A stretch of 64,000 nucleotides of DNA from Styela clava (lineage: Eukaryota; Chordata; Ascidiacea; Stolidobranchia; Styelidae): the NCBI RefSeq assembly GCF_964204865.1, contig NC_135252.1, positions 8,019,383-8,083,382 on the forward strand, read 5' to 3'. Below the pieces are notes generated by a model, which worked only from the letters and a program-made list of their open reading frames with translations, was not told the DNA's origin and did not search any database. The translations under genes were made by a program, and so were the position numbers. Shown one piece after another: positions 36,801 to 50,328 of the stretch (position 1 is its first letter; each line of letters begins with the position of its first letter).

Positions 36801-38634
36801 TTTTGCCTAGGTAAGCTATTGGTAGTTGGTTCCGCTGTTAAACATAAAGCCATAATTGGTCGACTTATAGCACGCCTGCCACACGCCTTTAAGTTTAGTA
36901 AAACATTGGTAGTCTATCTGTAATTATTACCGATGTTTATATTATGCCTACTCCATTCATTTCACATAAAGTATCTCGCAACACAAGGTTTTCCAGGACG
37001 GGCAATGACAGTAAATTGATCTAACCGGTTCTGGCCTTGAATTGTCGGAGATTGAGATTGTTCAACTTTCGACAACTCTTATCTATAGATCACTAGCGGA
37101 AAATTCTAAACAATTACGAGAGATTAAAATTATATCCAGGATATGAGGTCACATATCAGTCATAATTTTAGGGGTCTTAGTGATTTATTTTCTGAACCAG
37201 AATCATATATCCAAATAGGGAAAGATTGTAAGATTTTATACTAACAAAGTTGACTCATCCAGATATGATATGATGCCCTGCGTGAAACAAATCATCAGAA
37301 CGGAAGGAAAACTCTGAATAAGGCACTTAAATTGAATAAACATTCGAAATGAATGTTGTTGAAACCCATTACAGGCTATAATCGATGATTCACATTAACT
37401 GGTTCCACTTCCGACACGATATAATGACAATAGACTAATGAGCCCGCGTAATTTGCCAAATTTCATCCTCCTTATTTAAGGAAATAAATATCGATATATC
37501 AAAGCTGATTTTTTCCGATTCGACAGTTAAACTTCGATGTAGTTACAAAATATACTTAAATGTGTATATCGACAAACTTCACAGTTCTTCAACCAGTGTT
37601 GGCGATGAAGCTAGACAAAAAAAAAAACGCAATGTTGTGGGCCGCACAAACACTTTAAGAAATGCGTTCTATCTGATGTATAACAACTTTTCTCTATACG
37701 AGACTATATAAACAAGCATGGATGCGTATATGGTGTCGGCTACAATCATTCGTAAGACCGACATGGATGGAATATGTTTTCGTTTGTTAAATTGAAGCTA
37801 TCTATACATGGTGTATGGAGAAAAGTTAATTATGAATCGAAAACTTTACGATGCAAAGCATACTAGTTATGGATGCCGACTTTCAGAGCATTTCCATTAA
37901 TTTTTAAATACGGCTTTATATAACCGTTAATTTCAACATAATACGTCAAACTAGTGCTAAATTTATCTGCTAATTACTATTGATATTCATTCAAAAATAG
38001 ATGTCGATATTAGTACAAACGGATGGGTGTCGTAGACTGGAAGGGGCCATATGTTTGATCAGCACATGTAAACAGATAACAAAGCCTTTTAATATCAAGG
38101 TATTTATTATGCTATGAACTAGTTATGAATGGAGCGTGCTTTCAGTTCGCCAATATTAACGCTCAACGACACGTGGTATGTTGCAATCGCGCTTATTGCG
38201 TCACTACGTATTAACGTTTACTACAAAATGCAATGACAACAATAGAAAACGGTTACGGGAACTGCTTTGTACCTTGTGGTAGTCCGCTATGACGGAAGAT
38301 AATTCGGAAATATTTTGCAATGTGGGATATTTCCCAACAATGTCCTCGGGTGTCGCCATTATCAAACAGAAGTAAACCAACCAGTCGCATGAAAGTGTCA
38401 ATCATAAAGCCATGGTATATAGAAATAAATCAATTAATAATATTCATCGGTTTGGAATCTCTTTTATCTACGACCGTTTGAATATTTCAAACTGGGGTGG
38501 TCCACGCTTTATTCTTTGTTGAACATCTGGCTCAATCATTTTATAACGGTAAATTGAAAAGGAAGAATTAAGAGTATGCAAACGAAAGATGTGCCAAGAT
38601 TTCGCAACTTTTGGATTTTGCGATTAGTCACTGA
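33837..38634. other. Intergenic, no gene recognised
   Basis: The sequence is AT-rich with only short open frames. A GC-richer block at 34140-34400 (GAGAGAGAGAG and neighbouring CACCTCCTACC) may be a repeat but I cannot name it. A minus-strand frame near 38270-38370 is listed separately. Confidence 0.4.
38204..38365 (-). CDS. Possible short minus-strand ORF or first exon, unknown
   Basis: On the minus strand an ATG near 38362 in fair context opens MATPEDIVGKYPTLQNISEL, and after YHK the bases gtacaa form a weak donor. If read through, the frame continues to a stop at 38204 with a hydrophobic end. I recognise no family and found no partner exon. It lies just upstream of the likely promoter of peptide gene 2 on the opposite strand. 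Confidence 0.2.
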   Translation of the reverse strand: MIMATPEDIVGKYPTLQNISELSSVIADYHKVQSSSRNRFLLLSLHFVVNVNT

Positions 38635-38642
38635 TATAAAGG
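38635..38642 (+). promoter_or_regulatory. TATA-like box, possible promoter of peptide gene 2
   Basis: TATAAAGG, preceded by CTGA. The same ten bases CTGATATAAA precede the likely start of peptide gene 3 (51953 onward). A leader exon would then splice to an acceptor near 39555 (atatatacag). The distance to the coding exon is about 1 kb, so this is tentative. Confidence 0.25.
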
Positions 38643-39690
38643 CAGATAAAAAGGCGTTTTCTTAGCAAGTGTCACTGAACTCCACGCACCATTATATGAG
38701 TATATAAACTTCATAACAAAATGAATGAGGAAAAAATCGAGATCTAGATGATAAAATTCGTTCTAATTTCATAAATTGCTATTCTCACTAAACTATACAT
38801 GTCAGCTGCACGGATGTGAGTCGTAAAAGTGCCACACACAAAAGTACAGAGAACAACACGTAAGAAATATAAATCTATGGAAAGTTGCAATTCGGTAGCC
38901 AAATAATAATTTCACGTTTATTTGAAGCATAAACATTAATAGGCCAAATAAATTCTTTAAGAGTTTGTATTATTTACGAAACGACAAAGGCGGCCGATTT
39001 TTATGACTGATTATAGGGGTCAACGAACGCCGTGCCTAACTTCTGTCTGAGTCAATATTTTTCAACACAAGATAATTTCCTAAACCCGGAGGAGCTCTAC
39101 AACTGATAAAGGGAAATATATTCTTCACAAGGTGGGATAGTATAAAAATTATGTTGATGATAAGCAAAGTTTATGAAAAAATTAAAACCTAGAACTAATA
39201 TCACATTGGTTTGAAAGTGAAAAAATCCATATTTGAAATAAATATGTGCTATGTTTCGCATCGTCCCGTCAACTACCAGAGCAATTGAAGGGCATTACAC
39301 GGCGGGACCATGCTCTATTATTCCAACGCTTGGTGGCGAAAGGTCGAATAACATATTAATTGAAATTTCAAAATCCATGCGAAAAGATCGCAATACAGTA
39401 TCAATGGAACACGAAACAAAATATCAATTGGCCCTATATTGGTACCGCTCGTCGTACTAGCTTCAGGATGTTAAATGATAACGGAGCCTTTTTCTTCATC
39501 TCCAAACGGAAACTAATGCGGAAAACATGAGAAGAAGTTTAGATAATATATATACAGCACGAACGAGTGACGCTTGTCAAAACCATACGAAACACGATTG
39601 CTGAAACAGTATCAATCGGAGCGAGAAACGGTCAATTATTGGACCAAACTTTACATATCCTACAAACTGTATCATAACGTACAAAAGAAG

Positions 39691-40789
39691 ATGCGAGTTA
39701 TCGAAGTCTTGACAATGACAATTGGATGCGTCTTACTGTTAAGGATGAGCGAATCTGAAGCATCGCCTTTAAAAAGGTGAGCATCGGTCCTACAATATTT
39801 CTATTTTTGTAAAGATATATTTTCAGTTCAACCAAACTCGCCCTACCCAATAGTACACGGAGCTTTAGCGATTACCGAGAGATTAGTGATTAGTGTACAG
39901 GCCAAATTTTGATTGTATCGTTGGTACCAGATTTCGGCATATGAGCCCTGGTCCGATGATAACTAAGATTGTGATAACAACTTACACAGTGTTTTGTAAT
40001 TTGGGTTGGCTTACTCGAAGCGCCTCATAAGAATAACATATTTTATTTATAAACAAATCGGATTGCGCATAATCAGATATAAGCAGTATTGAAATGAGTT
40101 GGTCACAAAACTTTTCAATTACCATTTTGTCAAAATGCCAAGTGAAAAAAAGTGAAATCTGTATGAAGAATTGCGGATGAAGGTTCGTCCATGGGCGTGT
40201 TGGAGGTGTGTTGCTACCACTTTATGTCACAAACTGGGTTCCAAAGTCCGTAATTTGAGTAACACGAAGTGTTCTATTTTTATTCCGTAGTAGAATATTA
40301 TGTACACAACCCCGTGTAATCCCCCATTGTTTTTAGAGGGCACGTTGCCGGACACGACGCCAAAAAACCATCACACATGGTGAGAGAACAGGCGATATTG
40401 AAAGCCCTTCATCACCTTGTTCGCCAAGAATCGAACCCCACCGTGAGACATGAAATATCACACTTCCTCGCAAAGATGAGAAAACTCCGATCTCGAAGAC
40501 ATGTAGATGGTTTGTTCAGCGCAATTTCGGGAAAAGCTTACGATGAAGAATATACAAGAGTTTTCATCCGATCCTTGTAAGCCTGAATTTATGTGTATAT
40601 TTTCACTTAAAATGGTCTAGAACAAAATACCTATTAAAAGCACCAACACGAGTGATATATTCGACTAAATAATGTTATTTTAACAGGAAACAAAGATACT
40701 TTGAGCGACAGAGAGAATGCTACAATGCAATTTTGGTATTTGCCGATCAACCAGAATTGTTCAAAGCAGCTCTTGAACAATGCGGTTGA
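39691..40789 (+). CDS. Secretin/glucagon-superfamily-like peptide precursor 2 (H-V-D-G type)
   Basis: Exons: 39691-39776, 40337-40576, 40687-40789. They join in phase 2 and phase 2 to give 142 residues. The signal peptide (IEVLTMTIGCVLLL, cleavage near SEA) ends exon 1 with PLKR, matching PLKE of precursor 1. A basic, His-rich propeptide leads to RSRR and a peptide starting HVDGLFSAISGKAYDEEY, with Phe at position 6 as the family expects. Further along, F22, I23 and L26 follow the glucagon/GLP pattern (VFIRSL). The final 103-base exon, the same length as in precursor 1, has two cysteines 20 residues apart (RECYNA ... ALEQCG). Between them there is no dibasic site, only KQR. The open frame extends upstream of the ATG chosen here (in-frame from 39574), but the signal peptide fixes this start. 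Confidence 0.85.
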
Positions 40790-40838
40790 GTACGATGGAT
40801 TTCAATTGGTAAATGGCTGACAGTATATTTATTGAATG

Positions 40839-40844
40839 AATAAA
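40839..40844 (+). other. Poly(A) signal candidate of peptide gene 2
   Basis: AATAAA only 50 bases after the stop codon of peptide precursor 2. Confidence 0.55.
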
Positions 40845-43800
40845 AGGAGAAACCTTATTGAGACGTGCTCTGAATGAACTGGAGGTGTAAGCGGTGTCAT
40901 TTCGCTGATGAAAAGGTGACTTTCGTTCGTCGACATCGAGTTACAATAAACGAAGCTGCACGAGACTATATACCCCAGAAGACATGTCTTAAATTGACAC
41001 GGCGACATTTCATCGTTACAATCATTAATCATTACTTTTGCTTCAATATTTTTATATTTCACACAATACTATTTGCCGTAATGTATATTTTGCCTAGTTC
41101 TCGCCTATTCAAAAATGTATAATTTATTGCTATTCATTTCGATATATATGTCTACTATAATTTACTGTTATTATTATTCTTTTACAACAAATGCAATTTT
41201 TAACTTTAAATATTTGATCTATAAATCCTTACATCAAGATTTGGTTAATATTACTTAATTAAAGCAGATTTTACGGCAGGTTGTCTTATCGCTTCCGACC
41301 GCCTTCCGAAGTATAAATAAATATACACGCAAGGTGCAATAAGACGATCCAATAATGAAATAAAATATCCGCAGACACGTTGGAAGGTTAATGAGCGGAA
41401 AATAAATAAGCGTTTACATCTTTCTGATGTCAAATACTTTTTGTACCACAAATTCCGAATGTGATCTTAGTCGAAATAACGATTTTTGTGGGTGAAATTC
41501 TAGGAATGCAGAATGCAGAATTTAGAAGTAGACAACACAACTTGATTATATCTTGTTTTGGATAGCCATTTGATAAATAAATAAACAAAAGTGTAACAAA
41601 ATAAAACGTGAAAGTCGGATTTAATAATCCATTAGGGTTTTTTAACATAAATATTTTGATTTGATTGATATCAGTTAGCTACAAAGAACTACATCAAACA
41701 CTATGAATAGCGAGACAACAACAAAGGTTCTGAATACAACATACGGGTGGTCAAAGGGGGAGAAAAGCAATTTCAAGCGCTTTAATTTGTGAGATGCCAA
41801 AAATAGTCAATTGAGTAACAAAAGACTTTAACACTTGCTTTATATGAGAAATGCCAAAGTAAAACACGTTTTCTTACAAAGGCTTTCTTTGGCAAGTGTT
41901 CACGCGCGATTATTTGATGTGATGAGGTAAGCCTTCCAAAAGCCGTAAAATGCGTGTGAGTTGACCTGATTTTAGTTCTCAAATAAAGATTCATTACTCT
42001 ATTGGTCTATAATATATAATGCCGATCAAAAATAGCTTTTTCCATTTCACATGAAAATGATCACTAAATAACATGCTAATTATTTCACATCAATAAATCA
42101 TTTAAACTGTTCAGAAAGAATGTTTTACTATTAACGAACATTGTATCCATACTTGTTCAATGCATAATGATCGCTTTTCCACTCGGTTATGTAAGTTTGA
42201 GGAATAGGTCAAAAACGTGCAACCCCAAAAAGTCCTGCGAGCCTCTTTTACGAGTAGGCCTTTCCTCTAGTCTAGTTCAAACACGAGAGGAGCAGAGCCA
42301 ATTAAAACTTTTTGAGTTAATCTAAATAGACACGCACAACGGTAGTATTGGAATTTCATGAATTGTGCACTGAAACTCAATAAATATTGTAGACTAGTCA
42401 TTTTATATATTTGATACAGTCAGTACAGGAAATTTGTACGAAAACATCATTGCTGCGGATTCAACATGCGATTTAACAAGATCATCAAATTTGTGAATTA
42501 AATTAATAATATTATGCAAAATCTTTTGGACAACGACCAGACAAAATAATAAATAAACTGTTAATTACTTGTTTCAAACAAATCATGTTTAAAAATTATT
42601 TCTTGATCCACATTGCTTGGTTTAATGTGGAGGTGCTTTAATATAAGAACCGGTGAACATATGAGAGCATTTTGCAAAAAAAAACATACATCATGCGAGA
42701 AGAAATTTACGCGAATTTACTTTTGCAAAATTGTATTGTTGTAAAAAGAACATTCGCGCGAATATTGCTGAAATGGTATTTGCACGGTTCTCACCCTGAA
42801 CACACTTCTGTAGTGACGTACATTTTTTAAAGATTATGGATTTGTGAGAATGGACTTTTGTTCATTCTCGCCGAACTATATTCGCACACGAAATCTTTCT
42901 TGAAAAAGTGGCGACACACCAAATTCATCCTAATTTTGCAAATTAGTTGATTTATATACGGTGCATAGAGGGTTTATTAAAACCATCTGACATACGGCTC
43001 CAGAATTTGTACATACCCAATAACGTATAGGAAACACATATATACCCAATTGATTTTAATAAGTTTATTCTGCATACGTAGTCATTCGGAGAGAAACGGA
43101 CTTTGTTTTGATGAAGATGGTTGCTTCCAAAGGTCACTTGGTATAGCCAAAATAAATACGGTAAATGCAATGCATTGTTGCAAATACGGTTGTTGACAAA
43201 ACGAGCACTGTTTTCCATTCGTCGAAAACAGTAGAATACAATATCTGGAGGCGAATAATATATGAAATTACGGGCTGAACTACCCCCGCGTAGTTGTTTT
43301 GCGGACACGAAGAACTGCGCAATTCGAATATAATACATTATGCAAATTTAAGATTGGCATCCTCCAAGTGATAAAATGTTGATGATAAAACTAGTCAATG
43401 GTTGGAAAAAATCAGCTGCAAAACTAATGGACTTGAAGTAAATTGACAAATGTAATACACGCGTGTTAATAGTAGCATATTTGTGTAATACCGACCATTT
43501 TCTAAAGTTGGGATCGTGGTCGCTATGTTTTAATTGACTGTAAGGCATACGATTTCAAGGCAAGTATGTTAATATTAAACTACCAAGATGACGTGTCATA
43601 AAAAAAATTTACAATGTTAACGCAAAGTGATCACAAATTTAATGTAAAATTTCAGAACGTTGCTGCCATGTTCTACGGCAACGATCGGGACACACTTGCA
43701 GTTGATTTTATCCATTTTTGAGAAGATTTGCTCAAAGCAAGGTCACGATAACTTGCTCAGAATTAGAGAGAATGATTATAAGCGAAGCTATGGTGACCAC

Positions 43801-46800
43801 TGAGATGCCAAGAGAATTATAGCGTGGGAATGCTCGTTGGTAAATACCATTGACGTGGGGCTTGTAAATACACTTACATTCGAATTCACATTTTGCAAAC
43901 AGTATTTATTCAGCGAAATTACTAGATACTAAATATTTATGAGGTCTGCTACCAGTCCCATAATAATTCCTCTTTGAAATATGTACTAATTCGAATCTAA
44001 TTATAGGAGCGTTATGCAGTTTGGAATAGTGTCAAAAAGTAGATATTGTCGGCAGGTGGAATAGTGTCCGCAATTGGATGGTTGGCCCAAAGGTAATGTT
44101 ACTTAAGTTCACCAGATCATGAGAATCATACCATAGTCTGCATGTGGGAAATTCATGCCTCTTTCGCGACGCTGTGCCACAAGTAAAAAGGTGGCAGCCA
44201 TTTATATTTCCTAATAAGAAAAGGCGATCGGGTAATCGGCCATTTAGTTTTTTGTCTTTATTTAATTAAAGGAAAAAATATTCAACCAACAATACTACTA
44301 TCGCAACTTACACATTTTTCTTATTGTTTGCTCTAATAATCAACTCGTGTTTTCACTACACATGGAGTCGGTTTTATGGCAAGTACATATTTCATTTCAA
44401 TCTCTGATGATAAGTCACAATTTCTGAATGCCGTCAACGACATATGAATAGGGCTACTACAAAAATTATCGAGAACTTCAGCATTATTGCATTGTTAGTA
44501 CAGAATTAAATGCTGTTACCCTTTAGAGAACAACTTACACTTACGTGCATAATTCAAAATGGCGTCAAGACGTAAATCGTCGGGTATCTATAGCAAATTG
44601 ACGTAAATATTCACCTGTAGGTCGGAGCACCGTGTTTGGTGCACTTAAATTCCTAAGTTTGACGATCGCAGTATAAATTTTCGACGACAGGTAGTGAATA
44701 TTTGGGAAAGTTATGCGAGCTAATATCATTACTTGAACAAATTAGAGCACAGAATGTGAGTGTACCTGGACACCAACATTTTTATTTTATTTCAGAACCT
44801 CAATATAGCCCACTGAGAATTTCTAATATGTATAACGAAAGTTGCTGTTGCCGCTTATCATCTTTCCTAAAAGTTTCTTGCCACCAGTGAATCTGTAATT
44901 CGCTAGATACTATGGGTCAGTAGATGTAATCTGTAGTATAAGTGGGAATAACGAGTTGTACATACTTTCCGGTAGAGTGATGTACGACAGGCGTTGTCGA
45001 TTAAGACCAATAAAATACCTCGAATTTGCCCGCCCAGAACCATCCCACGTTTTAATTTATCTTCATTTAATTCAAAGGCGCCTCTTAGCGACAAGTGCTC
45101 AACAAATTGGAAATCCAAAATATGCCAATAGCACATCACCAGTGACCTCCAGTGATGAATTTAAATGAGTGTTGTTTGAAACTTTAATTTGCTTTGATGG
45201 AGTTTGTTGGAGTCGGATGCGAAGTCGAATTCTCCCCAAAGTTGGAGATGGAAAGAAAATTTGGAACTAAGATGATGAAGAATATACGCAGAAACTAAAA
45301 CCGGCGGAACGTCGAAGCAAAGAAAATATTAGTCAGGGGTTGCTCGGGTTCGGGTCCAATTTTCAAAACTTGTAGTAGAGGCCTGGAACAGAAAGATGTC
45401 GAGGGTCGCATAGATCTGTCAGAAATGTTTCCACCATTATTGGATGCGAAGGGATCATATTGCTAAATTTTTGTTGATGAAGACGATGAATTTAATGTTG
45501 TCGTGGTCGCCATGACAAAGGAAATTTTTGGATCTTACTACTGAAAATTTTTAAAAACAAATGTTTCGATAATTGGCGGCAAAAATATATTTCATATGTT
45601 TAATCTATAAAGCTGCTGTCACATTCATGATTTTTAATTTTTCTTTGGATATCGTAGTGCCTGTTTTGTTATCACTGACTTGCGCCAACAGGCTAACTTT
45701 TCGCTGATCGACATAACAAGCTGGTACTCAAAAACAACCCAGTAATGGTAAAGATACCTTTGTGTCCAATAACGCGCAAAATAGCAATCAAGTGATAAAC
45801 ATGTTGAACCTAAAATAGCTTTCAAATTTCAAATTCTAATACATATTTATACATTGTATAAATTATCATGATATAACATTCTGACTCATTATCAAATTAT
45901 TAATAACTATATTTCTACATAAATTCCCCGCATTGATATAAAACTACTTGAAACGAAGAGTATACTGAAGAATTCCGCATGACCTTCGCAATAATAGTTA
46001 TAGTCGACAATTTCAATATTGAGTCGGTACTCGAATATGTCCTATTTATTCATTACCATTAATTCCTATCATTTCTAAATAGCCCTTGAAGCTACCGAAG
46101 TATTTTACCAATGACGTCATTTGACCACTGATGATGGTGTAAAGATCTCAATGTACAATGGTAATTATCATGGAGTAGCCATTTATCATATCGTTTCTGT
46201 AAACATAAATTTTATAATCCTGTTTAATTAAACTCAAGTGCAAACGCGGTCAAAACAATACCAACGCCATACTTTACTTGATGTTTCATATCCTAGATGA
46301 TTTATTTTATAGCAACAGTTATAAACAATCAGAAAACAAAATACATATATCAGCACAATTGTGTACATTTTGTGTAACCTGCGCAATGTCGTCGCATACT
46401 TCAAACAAAGACAAGACTCGTGACAACGCACATTCTCACAGTTCATCATTTGCGGGCAGTTCTGTAATTACTGAATATAGCATAGAAATACTCAGTGGGG
46501 TGATGCTCAAGATGTGAACTTCACTTCATGACGGTGCACTCGCTATTGGCAAAGCGTAAAGTTTTAAATATTTCTCAAAATATTTTGATTAATAATGTGT
46601 ACAACCGAGTGAGAGCACGTTATGAAATTCAATGTTCAGAAAAAACTCACGATATTCAGGATGGATATACATACGACATCACATACACATTTGTATCCAT
46701 GAATATTAGAGAATAACTTGAGAAAAGTATTTACAGAAATAGCTTTTACACATATATCTTTAACTAATAGCCAATACATTATAGACGTTAATATATTTAA

Positions 46801-49030
46801 AAACATTAATGGTCGTCATAAAAAATTTATTTATACTTGAGTTTGGGTACATGTAATGGCGTCAATGGTGATACTATTATTTTCTATTCTTTGGCTTATT
46901 CCTATTTCTTCAATATTGTCATTGATAATAAGAAAAAATTCGTTCGTCGTAGTTTTCAAAATGCAATCAATGTGGTTGTAAGCATTGGATTGCGTCACTT
47001 CATATTGTAACTAGTTACAGCTTTTCTAGGTTCGGCAGAAATGGAGCGTGTTCATAGACAAGCCCCGAAGAAATAATAATCATATTCACAAGTGTATGAG
47101 TTCACATTTTTTGTATATGATTCAACAATTCAAACGGAGTTTTTAATAAATATTGTTGTCATTTTTACTGGCCACAAAATTCAGGTGCGGTGCTAAAAAG
47201 GTGTGGACAAAATCACCACAGAAATCAACATGATGTGTGTTTTTCTAAGTCTTTACCAAGAATGAAGATAATTAAAAAGCGAAACCTGATTAAAATAAAG
47301 ACCATTGAATATTTTTGAATATCCTTCTACAAATCACACAGTGATAATCATTTACGCTTCCTTTCTAAATTGAGAAAATGAATTTCGCTCTGACCTATCT
47401 GATCTTTTTGTGATGAAAAAAGACGAAAGTATTACACTGAAGATCTTCCGAAACGACTGGATGAAAAAAAAAATTGGTCAAAATGCCCGAAAAGCTGTAA
47501 CAGCCAGCCTCCAAATGACAGATTCAGAATTCGGTACTTAAGACATGGATTTTCATAAATCAGAAAACACTGAGAAAATATCAAGGTCATTGTTCTTTCA
47601 TTAAACCTAACATTTGTACGACAAAGTGAAGAAAAATTAGTATCTCAAAGCTTTCAAAACTATTCATTTTTTGCAGTGTTCGTTGTGGTATGTTTAAAAT
47701 AACATTTGTTTCGCTATTTTGAAGTGAGTATATGCAAATTACCCACTCTGATTTTTTATTATTGGATATGTTTTAGTTATAGTCATTCGCAATTAAGATT
47801 TTCAGAGGCGTAATGTTCTAACACAAATATTATACATTTTCGATAGGTAGAGCGGCACTCCTCCAAAGCATACACCCAAAATAAAGAATTAAAATAACTT
47901 TTATTGAAAGAGTCCGCTGAATGCAAACCATAAAACACTTCAAAATTTTCACGGTGGATTTATGGAATCCGGTACCTGCGAAAATGTTAAGTACGTTCGA
48001 CAACACAAACATTTTACCAACCAAGGCGGTGGTTTTACGTAAGATAGTGCATTCACAAGAGAATAGCGTTATGGCGACTATGCTGTTCTCATTTCCATTG
48101 AGGGTGATAAGGATCAGATAAAGTTAGGTTCCACATGACGGTTGGCGGATGTCGTGAAATGACCTCATGATCTCAGGGTATATTTTGATCTACTAATTGC
48201 GATGAAAAACCTTTTAAATATGGGTGAGTACTAAAACAGCGTTAGTATAAATTAAACCGATAAGATAAAAATCTAAGCTGATAATAGGTAACGATTTCGT
48301 ATTTACTTTCCTTTCCATACCATGCTCAGCGACTACAAATATCACATCGAAAAGTTTAAATAGTTTTTATAGTGGTCGAATATCATTAGAATATGTCATA
48401 AAAAATTCCGCTCAGCCTGAAAAAAATTACTTTTAACATTATGGAAGAAAAGTTAAAAAAAAGATATACCACCAATTCAAATAACACCAATTTAAAAATA
48501 ATATATTGACGTAGTCGGTCTGTCTTTAGTTGGCAGTGTTTCATGATGATCAATTCTGAATGGAGCTTTCGATATCGACAGACGGACTTCGAACATCGAT
48601 TATAGAAATAATTTGAAGACCTACAAAGGTATAATTCAATTTCACAAACATTAAAACCTCTTCTTTAAAAAAACATTCTCATTTTTCAAAAGGGTTATAA
48701 ATTACGGGTATAAAGCGCAATTAGCGTTTTGGGTTGAATTTAAACTTCAGTGGACTTTGATTTCTCATTTGAACGCACTACACTACTTGTATAATCACCG
48801 GGTGAGAGGTCGTGATTCGTTATAAAATTAAGTATGTTTTTAAGCCAAACCCGACCGCGCTCTTACTCCATAGTGACACTTTGTGTCCCAGCACTAATTA
48901 ATTAATAACTCGCTGATTATACGACATAATTCATCTAAAATCAATAGGCATCTGGTACGACATATGATGAATGCACATGCAAAATCTGGAGCAGATTCAA
49001 TCTCGCTTTCGTGAGATATCGTGTGCATCT

Positions 49031-49060
49031 AACAGACAGACAAACAAACAGACAGACAAA
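49031..49060 (+). repeat. CAGA/CAAA simple repeat, possible retroelement tail
   Basis: Tandem CAGA and CAAA units (ACAGACAGACAAACAAAC) follow a GAGATATCGTGTGCATCT motif. Such a short conserved motif followed by CAGA units is a common 3' end of repeated elements in invertebrate genomes; the family cannot be named here. Confidence 0.35.
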
Positions 49061-49795
49061 TACCTATCAACATACTTACCGATTAAAATCGATAAGTAAC
49101 AACTAGCAAGATATGTTTCCAACCGTGCATGATTTGTAATGGAATTTTCACTGCTATACAAATAAATTATTGGCATGTTAGAAATATAATTTATTAATGT
49201 CGAGAAAACTCAAATATCTCATTGATTTGAAAGTAAAAATAAATTAAATTGCGGTATTTGTATATTTATGTATTTGAGTGAAATAAATGGTTTACTTTTT
49301 GGAATATGCTAGAAGACAATTGTTTCAAAAAGTTAAAAATTACTTTCCCCGACTGAGTAAATGTATTCGCATTGCCCGTGCGAGTAAGAAACTAGAGCTA
49401 CAAATAAATCCAAGAGATTGCGGAAAATTATGTTAATGTTACTTGAGTATACTTGAAAAATGATTTACGAAAATATATGTTACTGCGATATCTAAGATAA
49501 CATGTGAAAATCAGTACTGAAACCTGTAGAAGTGAAACTGTGCCAGGCGACGTTAAATGAATTACGGTAAGATGACGCCGTTCGTCCCCTCTCGTACGTG
49601 AACCAAAATATTTGGAGAGATTGTTAAAACATATTATTCCCTTATTCGTCAGTGACATGAAGAACATACCGCAACTGCCAACTCATCAATTGACTAATTC
49701 AGTTATTTATTTATCTGCTCTTAACATCGGAAGCAATCGATTTGCTCTCATTTCGCACTACTTAGTAACCTGTAAATATTCTCGTGGTTCATTGT

Positions 49796-50328
49796 TTACA
49801 TTAAAATAGCGTCAAGGATTTCACAATCGCGTATGACGTGTAACACTGCGAGTTTTGCGTCCATATTCGTCCACACAGAAAAATATTTGACAGAAATTGT
49901 TTTTAAGGCCGAATACCACGCCTCACTGGAAGTGATTTTCTCTCGCATACTCAAGGTTATGGTCGTGGAATTATTATACTCGCCAGTAAAAATATCTAAA
50001 AATATTCTCATTCCTCTATAGTTGGTATAGTTGGTTGTTGACGCAAAAAACCGCGCAAGGGGAATGTAACATATAGTGGTAGCAATGCCTGCGATAATCC
50101 ACAAAAAGCCATGAGAATTGTTGAAGTCACCGACACATTTGACCCGAATCTTTTCCTTTTTTTCGGAATTCGGATTTTTTGGAAAAACACTAGTCATGAT
50201 GATACATTTACTACTATATTTGTAATCAAAATAATTCCAACCCTTATGTAAATTCGCAACAGATGAAAGTTGTGCTTGTTTTACTCCGTCGAGGATATCG
50301 ATGTGGCCCAACAGACCAGATACCCCAT
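49796..50328 (-). CDS. Long minus-strand ORF, unknown, possible membrane-protein exon
   Basis: This is the longest open frame in the window (about 177 codons from the acceptor-like aataattag near 50328). It contains one hydrophobic helix, FLWIIAGIATTICYIPLARF, and downstream SMREKITSSEAWYSALK. It lacks an ATG at its start, so it would need an upstream exon, or an internal start at ATG in CIIMTSVFPKN. I recognise no domain. A real exon, a pseudogene or a chance frame are all possible. Confidence 0.3.

Noticed and set aside
42952..43338. 128-codon minus-strand frame containing MSDG
   Set aside because: The SDG resembles the peptide motif, but no basic cleavage site, signal peptide or splice phase matches the cluster.
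44648..44830. Small plus-strand exon-like frame with LCELISLLEQ and a gtgagt donor, with a short 40-bp intron to a stop
   Set aside because: It resembles the cysteine-tail region of the peptides only superficially: a single cysteine, no partner exons and no signal peptide.
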